Positions 1-5,989 of a DNA stretch of 8,973 nt are shown piece by piece. Origin of the DNA: Planctomycetota bacterium (lineage in GTDB: Bacteria; Planctomycetota; Phycisphaerae; WQYP01). Position 1 is the first letter of the stretch, and every line of letters begins with the position of its first letter. Both the position numbers and the translations under genes were made by a program. The stretch is taken from positions 1-8,973 of the forward strand of contig JAJYZY010000096.1 of NCBI GenBank assembly GCA_021799715.1. Direction: 5' to 3'. The notes below the pieces were generated by a model. That model saw only the letters and a program-made list of their open reading frames with translations. It was not told where the DNA came from and ran no database searches.

Positions 1-1791
1 TTCGCGACTAAATCAACAGGCCCCGCGCTGGGATATCATATTGTCAGCATTGTGCTGCAATGTCTTGCCGCGATATTGCTATGGCGAATTCTATTGCGAT
101 TGCGACTGCGGGCGGCGTGGTTGGCGGCGGCAATTTTTGCAATTAATCCCTTGGTGGTGGAATCTGTGGCGTGGGTGGTGGAGCAGAAGAATCTGATCTC
201 CGGCATATTGGTGCTTGCGGCGGTGTGGGGATGGATACGCTTTGCCGGGCTGGACCGCCCGGATAACCAATTGGAATCAGCCGCGCCGGTTTACAAATGG
301 CGATTCTACGGGGCCGCGCTGCTTTTTTATTTCCTGGCGGTGTGCGCGAAAACATTTGTCTGCGCATTGCCCGCGGCAATTCTGGTGTTAACCTGGTGGA
401 AACTTGGCCGTATTACCCGCAAGCAAATCGTGGCCAGTGTTCCATGGTTTATTATCACCGCCGGTGCCGGTTGGATGGCGGCATGGCGCGAACGATACGG
501 AGCGGGGGCACATGGAAAGCTCTATAAATTTGACACATTTCAACATCTGGTCATCGCGGGCAAGGATCTATGGTTCTACGTCGAAAAATTGTTCTGGCCG
601 CATCCGATTTTAATGGTCTATCCTCGATGGCATGTCCATGGCTTTACCACGGTGGACATACTGTATCCGATAGCCGCGGCCATGGTTGCGGTGGCCTGTT
701 TTGCCGCGCAAAAATGGTGCGGGCGCGGGCTGTTTGCGGCGGTGGCGATTTACGGCATTATGGTATCGCCTTCGCTGGGCTTTGTTACCTTTGCCGGTAT
801 GACCATTACCTTTGTGGCGGATCATTATTTTTATCTCGGTTGTATCAGCCTGATTGTGCTGCTGACGCAATTCGGGGCAATGGTGTTGGACAAAATCCAA
901 TCGCATTGGCCGGAAAGCGAATCCCGTAATGGACATCAACAGAATCCGCCGCGCTTATTTCCCGGCCCATTTCCAAAATTGCCGGCAGCGGTGGGTGTAG
1001 TGGTGCTGGCTGTGCTCGGCGGCGTCAGTTGTGCGCAGTGCCTGTATTACATCCCCCCGATTGAAATATGGGTTCATGAACTGAATTATGATAAGCAGTG
1101 CTTCAAAGCTTACGAGACCCTGGCGTTACATGATAAAGGGCACGGCCATTTCCATCGGGAGATTGTGAATTGTCAGACTGCCCTGAAGTTGACCAAGGGC
1201 GATGATCCGCTGGCGAATTATCTATTGGGGTCGCTGTATCTCGAGCACCTGCACAACATTCCCCTGGCCATGACATATCTGCGCCGATCACTGATGGCTG
1301 ATTCCTATCAGTCCAAGGCGATTGTCAAACTGGCTTATTGTTACGAACAACAGGGCAACTGGGCGATGGCGGTGAAGGATTTACAGCGTGGCATTGAATT
1401 GATGCGAGGCTCCAGCCGACTGTATCTGGGGTATGGCCTGGCGCAAAGCCATCTGGGGAACCGCGCCTTGGCCATCAAAGCTTATCGGGATGCCATTGCG
1501 TGCAATCCGCATAATGCCGATGCGCGTTATAACCTGGGGGTACTTCTGGATAAGCTCGGTCATTGGCGGCAGGCCATGGTGCTGTATCGGCGGGCCTTGA
1601 AACTTAACCCGCGCCTGGCGCGGGCCCACTATTTTTATGGCTTGGACTTATTGAACCATGGTCACCCCAGGCAGGCGGCCCGGCAGTTTCGTACCGTCAT
1701 TGCATTAAGTCCCGGCCATAAATCGGTTTATAATCTTCTGGCGCAGGCGTTGAAGGCCGCCGGGCAGCAGCAGTCAGGCGGCGGTAGATAG
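1..1791 (+). CDS. TMTC-like polytopic membrane protein with C-terminal TPR repeats (5' partial)
   Basis: The frame is open from base 1 to a TAG at 1789-1791, so the true start lies left of the window; the GTG at 52 is probably internal, because upstream codons (GPALGYHIV) already fit the family. Visible: 596 residues. The N-terminal two thirds are hydrophobic helices with family landmarks: FAINPLVVESVAW (residues 46-58, usually FALHPxxVESVAW), then EQKNLIS, a KTFVCALPA segment, and FVADHYFYLG (271-280, usually ADRYxYL). A last helix near residues 328-345 leads into helical repeats: five 34-residue TPR units at bases 1207-1716 and a partial sixth to about 1779. This architecture matches TMTC / bacterial PMT-like proteins, which are O-mannosyltransferases in animals and mostly uncharacterised in bacteria. 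The probable job is lipid-linked sugar transfer at the cytoplasmic membrane with TPRs contacting a partner; this is inference. The acidic motif of the first extracytoplasmic loop, expected for catalysis, would lie in the missing part. Family call fairly sure, activity unsure. Confidence 0.8.
   Translation, partial: FATKSTGPALGYHIVSIVLQCLAAILLWRILLRLRLRAAWLAAAIFAINPLVVESVAWVVEQKNLISGILVLAAVWGWIRFAGLDRPDNQLESAAPVYKWRFYGAALLFYFLAVCAKTFVCALPAAILVLTWWKLGRITRKQIVASVPWFIITAGAGWMAAWRERYGAGAHGKLYKFDTFQHLVIAGKDLWFYVEKLFWPHPILMVYPRWHVHGFTTVDILYPIAAAMVAVACFAAQKWCGRGLFAAVAIYGIMVSPSLGFVTFAGMTITFVADHYFYLGCISLIVLLTQFGAMVLDKIQSHWPESESRNGHQQNPPRLFPGPFPKLPAAVGVVVLAVLGGVSCAQCLYYIPPIEIWVHELNYDKQCFKAYETLALHDKGHGHFHREIVNCQTALKLTKGDDPLANYLLGSLYLEHLHNIPLAMTYLRRSLMADSYQSKAIVKLAYCYEQQGNWAMAVKDLQRGIELMRGSSRLYLGYGLAQSHLGNRALAIKAYRDAIACNPHNADARYNLGVLLDKLGHWRQAMVLYRRALKLNPRLARAHYFYGLDLLNHGHPRQAARQFRTVIALSPGHKSVYNLLAQALKAAGQQQSGGGR
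1207..1779 (+). repeat. Tandem TPR units in the TMTC-like protein
   Basis: Five consecutive 34-codon units begin at 1207, 1309, 1411, 1513 and 1615, and a shortened sixth runs from 1717. Each shows the TPR pattern of a small or aromatic residue near position 8, G or a substitute near 15, and A near 20, with an NPx or SPG turn closing several units. The clearest is the fourth (ARYNLGVLLDKLG, then YRRALKLNP). Units 1 and 2 are more divergent. The repeats are conserved at protein level only; I see no long DNA repeat. Such arrays form a curved protein-binding scaffold, probably outside the membrane. Confidence 0.8.
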
Positions 1792-1801
1792 GCTTCCAAG
1801 A

Positions 1802-1842
1802 ATCCAACCCGTTTGAAATGGCACCGGATTGGATGCTTTTTT
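1802..1842 (+). terminator. Possible weak terminator after the TPR gene
   Basis: ATCCAA at 1802-1807 can pair with TTGGAT at 1829-1834, and a run of six T follows at 1837-1842, just after the TPR gene stop. The stem is only six pairs and the loop is 21 bases, so this is a poor intrinsic terminator and may be chance. Confidence 0.2.
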
Positions 1843-1843
1843 G

Positions 1844-1882
1844 CGGCAAGTGGTGTGCCGGTTGGAAAATTTGCCTTTCCAA
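1844..1882 (+). other. Two adjacent inverted repeats in the cysS leader
   Basis: CGGCA (1844-1848) and TGCCG (1856-1860) form a perfect 5-bp inverted repeat with a 7-base loop. One base later, TTGGAAA (1862-1868) and TTTCCAA (1876-1882) form a perfect 7-bp repeat, also with a 7-base loop. GGCAC at 1820-1824 could instead pair with GTGCC at 1855-1859, so alternative folds exist. The pair lies 125 bases before the cysS start. It could be RNA hairpins in a leader, an operator, or chance. No T-run follows, so it is not an intrinsic terminator. Confidence 0.25.
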
Positions 1883-1987
1883 AGGTGTAAAACCGCATAG
1901 AATGACGCTTAGGAATCGGTGCGAGCAACGCCGGGACAACTTACACGGTCAGGCGGCTCGGCTATTGGGATACATTCTTCGTTGGCG

Positions 1988-1993
1988 AAAGGA
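1988..1993 (+). promoter_or_regulatory. Ribosome binding site candidate for cysS
   Basis: AAAGGA lies 13 bases before the ATG at 2007. The spacing is long but usable, and it helps choose 2007 over the earlier in-frame ATG at 1818. Confidence 0.4.
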
Positions 1994-2006
1994 ATATTGC
2001 TGCCCT

Positions 2007-3632
2007 ATGTCCACCCGCTTTTATAATACATTGCATCATCGTCTTGAAGATTTTGTCCCGCTGCATCCGGGGCCGGACTCGGCCAATGCCATTGAGGGAA
2101 GCGATATCGGTATATACAGTTGCGGTCCAACAGTGTATGACTATGCCCACATCGGCAACTTCCGGGCATTTTTGTTTGCCGACGTATTGCGGCGTTATCT
2201 GGAATTGCGCGGGGCGCGGGTGACCCATGTGATGAACATGACGGATGTCGGCCACATGACCGACGATCAGCTTGCCGATGGCGCGGGCCGCGACAAGCTG
2301 GAAGTGGCGGTGGAAAAAATGAAGGAGAATAAAAAACAGGGCCACGCCCTGATAGATAATCCCAACGATCCATTCGCGGTGGCTGATTTTTTTGCCCGGG
2401 CCTTTTTACATGATGCCCGCCTGTTGGGGCTGGGCGTGGTGGCGGATTATGACCGGGCCGCAACGGCGGAATCGAAAGAGCGGATTATTCCGCGGCCCAC
2501 CCGGCATGTACCGGAGTTTATTGAGATGATTCAAAAACTCATTGCGCGCGGCCATGCTTATGTCGGTACCGATGGCGTGGTGTATTATGACATTCGCAGT
2601 TTCCCCGGCTACGGTAAACTTTCCGGCAATGCCCTTGAGCAATTGTCACATGGCGCGGGCGGTAGAACCAATGAACAGGCGGCCAAGAAACATCCCGCGG
2701 ATTTTTTCCTATGGAAACCGGACAGTCATCATATTATGCGGTGGCCCAGCCCGTGGGGTGAAGGTTATCCCGGCTGGCACATTGAGTGCAGTGTGATGTC
2801 CATCCGCGCTTTGGGAGAATCGTTTGATCTGCACACGGGCGGGGAGGACAACATTCATCCGCATCATGAATGTGAAATCGCGCAATCGGAAGGTGCCACC
2901 GGAAAGCCGTTTGTAAAATACTGGATGCACACGCGTCATCTGATGGTCAATGGCGAGAAAATGTCCAAATCCAAGGGAAACTTCTTTACAATTCGCGATC
3001 TGACGGCCAAAGGTTTTGACCCGGTGGTGATCCGCTGGGGGCTTATCAGCACCCGCTACAGAGAACCATTGAATTTTACGATCCAAGGTCTGTATGAAGC
3101 GGCGGCAGCCATTACAACGTTGCGTGATCTGGCGGATAAATTAATTTCTACAGTGACATCGGTGGATGAAGCCGCCGGTGATGCGGATTTTGTTCCGCCG
3201 AACAGCCCGTCTGGTGCCTTGCATGATCCGGCCATGGAGCCGGCGGATCGGCGGATGTTGAAGGGATTTAATTCCGCCATGGATGATGATTTAAATGTAT
3301 CGGGCGCATTGGCCGCCCTGTTTACATGGGCCAACCCTCTGCATAAGCAAAAAAAGCTGGCCTATCCGCAGGCACGATCGGCGTTGCGGAGCCTGAGAAT
3401 GGTGGATCACGTTCTCGGCGCTATTTTTGTTGATCTTCAGACGCTGGAACCGGTAAAACAACAGCAGGTCGAAGAGCTGATGCAAAAGCGGGCCGCCGTT
3501 CGGCAACAGAAGGATTTTGCCGCCAGCGATATGCTTCGGAAAGAGATACAGTCCCTGGGCGTGGAAATTAAAGATACGCCGTCAGGTTCAATCTGGCGGC
3601 CGCGACTGGCTCCGGAAAAGCTTTCACAATAA
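2007..3632 (+). CDS. cysS: Cysteinyl-tRNA synthetase
   Basis: Charges tRNA-Cys with cysteine in the cytoplasm using ATP (class I aminoacyl-tRNA synthetase). From ATG 2007 the product is 541 residues; E. coli CysS has 461. Visible landmarks: zinc-ligand Cys39 in SCGPTVYD, HIGN at 48-51 (the HIGH-type ATP motif), WHIEC with zinc-ligand Cys261, PHHECE with zinc ligands His286 and Glu290, and KMSKS at 318-322. Spacings from Cys261 to His286 (25) and His286 to Lys318 (32) equal those of the E. coli enzyme. The extra length between Cys39 and Cys261, about 40 residues, includes a charged stretch after TDVGHMTDD, a variant I associate with Planctomycetota and relatives. The C-terminal helical part (about 380-541) fits the DALR/anticodon region. 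The reading frame is open back to 1818, but that 63-residue stretch is Cys- and Trp-rich and unlike any CysRS N-terminus, while MSTRFYNTL is typical. It follows the TPR gene by 215 bases and precedes the symporter by 140. Confidence 0.97.
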   Translation: MSTRFYNTLHHRLEDFVPLHPGPDSANAIEGSDIGIYSCGPTVYDYAHIGNFRAFLFADVLRRYLELRGARVTHVMNMTDVGHMTDDQLADGAGRDKLEVAVEKMKENKKQGHALIDNPNDPFAVADFFARAFLHDARLLGLGVVADYDRAATAESKERIIPRPTRHVPEFIEMIQKLIARGHAYVGTDGVVYYDIRSFPGYGKLSGNALEQLSHGAGGRTNEQAAKKHPADFFLWKPDSHHIMRWPSPWGEGYPGWHIECSVMSIRALGESFDLHTGGEDNIHPHHECEIAQSEGATGKPFVKYWMHTRHLMVNGEKMSKSKGNFFTIRDLTAKGFDPVVIRWGLISTRYREPLNFTIQGLYEAAAAITTLRDLADKLISTVTSVDEAAGDADFVPPNSPSGALHDPAMEPADRRMLKGFNSAMDDDLNVSGALAALFTWANPLHKQKKLAYPQARSALRSLRMVDHVLGAIFVDLQTLEPVKQQQVEELMQKRAAVRQQKDFAASDMLRKEIQSLGVEIKDTPSGSIWRPRLAPEKLSQ

Positions 3633-3656
3633 TTTTCTGATAGTTTATTGCATTAA

Positions 3657-3684
3657 TTGGCAAGGTGTGTTAAAGATTTATCGC
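3657..3684 (+). promoter_or_regulatory. Possible promoter of the symporter gene
   Basis: TTGGCA (3657-3662) matches the sigma70 -35 consensus at five of six bases. With a 16-base spacer it faces TATCGC (3679-3684), which matches the -10 at only three of six. It is in the right place, about 90 bases before the symporter start, but the -10 is poor and promoter rules in this lineage are uncertain. Confidence 0.2.
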
Positions 3685-3731
3685 AATAGAGGGCGTCTCA
3701 AGGCGGTTTGGTGGATGCGGCTTCTGGAATC

Positions 3732-3759
3732 AGGCGCAAAGCAGTTTTCTTTTGCGCTT
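3732..3759 (+). other. Hairpin directly before the symporter ribosome binding site
   Basis: GCGCAAA (3734-3740) and TTTGCGC (3751-3757) are perfect complements. The stem extends outward by a G-T wobble (3733/3758) and an A-T pair (3732/3759), and inward by a G-T wobble, leaving a loop of about 8 bases. The GAGGTG ribosome binding site starts at 3761, two bases after the stem. It may be a terminator for cysS with a very short T tract (TTT at 3758-3760), or an mRNA structure affecting translation of the symporter. The sequence alone does not decide. Confidence 0.45.
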
Positions 3760-3760
3760 T

Positions 3761-3766
3761 GAGGTG
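3761..3766 (+). promoter_or_regulatory. Ribosome binding site deciding the symporter start
   Basis: GAGGTG ends six bases before the ATG at 3773. The ATG at 3767 would touch the site and the TTG at 3752 lies upstream of it within the hairpin, so 3773 is the best start. Confidence 0.7.
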
Positions 3767-3772
3767 ATGAAT

Positions 3773-5884
3773 ATGTCAATACTGGACTGGATCATGCTGG
3801 CCGCGCCGGTATTGATAACCGCGATCATTGGCATAAAAACTCAAAAATATACGCGCAGTGTCGCGGATTTCATGTCTGCCAGTCGCGTGGCGGGTCGTTA
3901 TCTGGTAGCGACCGCCAGCAACGAGGCGGTCTTCGGCATAACTAATGTCATTGGTCAATTTGAAATTTTCTTTGTCTCCGGATTCGCGGCGTACAATTTC
4001 TGGATACTGGCCAACAATGCGGTATGGCTGTTTATTCTGCTGTCCGGTTTCATCATCTACCGATATCGTGAAAGCCGGGTTATGACCCTCGGCCAGTTTT
4101 TTGAAATTCGATACTCCAAATCTTTCCGCGTGTTTGCCGGTTCTCTGGCGTTTCTATCGGGAATTGTGGCGTATGGGATTTATCCGGCGGTGGGGGCGCG
4201 ATTTTTTATATATTATTGTGGTCTGCCTCCGGTATTGCACATTTTTGGCCACGCGATTCCCAGCTTTTTATTCATGATGGTGATTTTGCTCACGCCCGGC
4301 GTGCTGTTAACCGCCATGGGGGGGCAACTTACCGCCATGGTGGTCGACAGCCTGGCGGGTTTTATATCCATGATTTTTTATGTTGTGGTGGTTGTGGTTC
4401 TTCTGATGACCTTTCACTGGTCAAGTGTGGCGCACAGCATGCTGCAGCGCCCCGCAGAAGAATCCATGTTCAATCCATTTGATGAATCAAAGATAGGCAG
4501 TTTCAATTTCTGGTACATGGCGATTCAGATTTTCGGCTTTGCCTATGGCTGGCAAAGCCAGCAGGCGGGTTACGGTTTCCGTTCAGCGGCGATCAACGCA
4601 CATGAACAGAAAATGGGTGCCATTCTCGGGCCATGGCGCAATGAGGCCCGGACCCTGCTGCTGACGGTGACCGCCATGTGCGCATATTGCTTTTTGCATT
4701 ATTCGCTCTATGCGGCGGGGGCGGGGAAGGTTATGACGATTCTGCACTCGGTGCATAATCCGGCAATTCGGGCGCAATTGGTCGGACCGGTGGCATTAAG
4801 CCTGATGCTGCCGATGGGTGTAAAGGGAATGTTCGCGGCGATCATGCTGTTTGCCCAGATATCCACAGATGTCACCATGATGCACTCATGGGGCAGCATA
4901 TTCATTCAGGATGTGGTTGTGCCGCTGCGCAAGCGCCCAATGGAAACCCGGCAGCACCTTTTTGCCCTGCGCACAGCAGTGGTGGGGGTGGCGGTTTTCG
5001 CATTTTTATTCAGCGCCCTGTTTCCGCAGACCCAGTACATCATGATGTTTCTGGCCCTGGCGGCGGCCATCTTCTCCGGTGCAGGCGCGACGATCATCGG
5101 TGGCTTTTACTGGAAAAAGGGGACGGCTGCCGGGGCATGGGGAGCCATGGTCAGCGGCCTGCTTGTGACCATTGGCGGATTTGTTCTGCAGCGCGCCTGG
5201 CAGCCAATGCTCTATCCCTGGCTTTTACACGACCATCCGCGATTGCTTCATGGCATGAGCGTTTTTTTAGCGGCCATTTCCGCCCACGTTCCGCAGTTGA
5301 ACTGGAGCATTCGTCCCGATCACTTCCCCTTTAACAGCAACTGGATATGGTTTTTTTCCATCATCACCGCAATCGGCTTTTATCTGGCGTTGTCGTATGC
5401 AACGTATCGCCGGCCGTTTAATCTCGATCAGATGCTGCACCGGGGCCAGTACGCCGCCCCGGAAGAGGCCGCCATGAAGGCCCTGATTCCGAAAAAGATG
5501 TCCATCAAGGCCCTGATGGGCATTACGCGGGATTTTACCACCAGCGACCTGGCGATTTCATGGAGCCTGTTTATTTATCGCTTTGGGTGGTTTGTGGCGT
5601 TTGTCATCATTGTGATATGGAACATCGTGCATCCGTGGCCCACGCACTGGTGGGTGAACTTCAGCTACGTGGGTTATGTGTTTATCGAATTTTTCATCGG
5701 CGTGACGGTAACGGTCTGGTTTACATGGGGCAGCATTGTTGATCTGAAAAAGCTATTTGCCCGCTTGCGCGTCGTGCAGCGCAACGCGCTGGATGATGGA
5801 ACCGTGGTCGGGCACCGTAATTTGGATGAGGTGGGACTGGCAGCAATTGATTTGCCGCCGAAGCCGGGAGATGCCGATAGTTGA
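3773..5884 (+). CDS. Sodium/solute symporter, SSS (SLC5-like) family, long form
   Basis: An inner-membrane secondary transporter that probably couples the sodium gradient to solute uptake; the solute cannot be told from sequence. Length is 703 residues against roughly 450-600 for many bacterial members. Helices are visible at about 4-21, 52-72, 74-97, 122-149, 162-186, 192-214, 245-262, 293-316, 336-365, 398-416, 420-443, 453-473, 524-543, 603-621 and 632-652. Family features include the VADFMSASR stretch after helix 1 (29-38), MTLGQFFEIRYSKSFR (104-119), and a helix with AQISTDVTMMHS (361-372) followed by IFIQDVV. The latter lines up with the vSGLT segment carrying the Na2-site serines, placing Ser364 and Thr365 at the sodium site. 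After the LeuT-fold core comes a polar loop (544-600) with MLHRGQYA, then two more helices and a polar tail. The start at 3773 is fixed by GAGGTG; ATG 3767 and TTG 3752 are in-frame alternatives. Neighbours give no substrate clue. Confidence 0.9.
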   Translation: MSILDWIMLAAPVLITAIIGIKTQKYTRSVADFMSASRVAGRYLVATASNEAVFGITNVIGQFEIFFVSGFAAYNFWILANNAVWLFILLSGFIIYRYRESRVMTLGQFFEIRYSKSFRVFAGSLAFLSGIVAYGIYPAVGARFFIYYCGLPPVLHIFGHAIPSFLFMMVILLTPGVLLTAMGGQLTAMVVDSLAGFISMIFYVVVVVVLLMTFHWSSVAHSMLQRPAEESMFNPFDESKIGSFNFWYMAIQIFGFAYGWQSQQAGYGFRSAAINAHEQKMGAILGPWRNEARTLLLTVTAMCAYCFLHYSLYAAGAGKVMTILHSVHNPAIRAQLVGPVALSLMLPMGVKGMFAAIMLFAQISTDVTMMHSWGSIFIQDVVVPLRKRPMETRQHLFALRTAVVGVAVFAFLFSALFPQTQYIMMFLALAAAIFSGAGATIIGGFYWKKGTAAGAWGAMVSGLLVTIGGFVLQRAWQPMLYPWLLHDHPRLLHGMSVFLAAISAHVPQLNWSIRPDHFPFNSNWIWFFSIITAIGFYLALSYATYRRPFNLDQMLHRGQYAAPEEAAMKALIPKKMSIKALMGITRDFTTSDLAISWSLFIYRFGWFVAFVIIVIWNIVHPWPTHWWVNFSYVGYVFIEFFIGVTVTVWFTWGSIVDLKKLFARLRVVQRNALDDGTVVGHRNLDEVGLAAIDLPPKPGDADS

Positions 5885-5920
5885 CGGATCGCCGAAATAT
5901 TTGCACGCATGGCGCGATGT

Positions 5921-5948
5921 GGCCCCCGCGGTCCCATCGGCCGGGGCA
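5921..5948. terminator. GC-rich hairpin between convergent genes
   Basis: GCCCC (5922-5926) pairs with GGGGC (5943-5947) around a GC-rich loop that could pair further with bulges. It lies in the 105-base gap where the symporter and RND gene converge, a usual place for a shared terminator. Neither strand has a T-run after it, so it is not a canonical intrinsic terminator. No other signal is seen in this gap. Confidence 0.25.
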
Positions 5949-5989
5949 TGCAACAGCGGAATGCGCCGCGGTGCCCGGACCCCGACACA

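Noticed and set aside
610..939. Minus-strand open frame of 109 codons inside the TMTC-like gene.
   Set aside because: The plus-strand frame here encodes recognisable family motifs (FVADHYFYLG), and the antisense translation shows no family likeness or clear ribosome binding site.
1881..1896. AAAGGTGTAAAACCGC resembles the T-box core (AGGGTGGNACCGCG), before a synthetase gene.
   Set aside because: The match is loose, with the wrong internal spacing. No specifier-loop stem I is apparent upstream, and no terminator with a T-run follows. I treat it as chance.
1962..2463. Two minus-strand open frames (127 and 152 codons) covering the 5' part of cysS.
   Set aside because: They are antisense to the HIGN motif and other conserved CysRS regions; their reading is a by-product of the GC-rich codons of cysS.
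3614..3637. GAAAA / TTTTC pairing at the end of cysS as a terminator.
   Set aside because: Five A-T-rich pairs around a long loop and no proper U tract; too weak to support.
4888..5334. Plus-strand 148-codon frame within the symporter gene.
   Set aside because: It is a +1 shadow of the symporter; the symporter frame has clear membrane helices and family motifs through the whole interval, with no frameshift needed.
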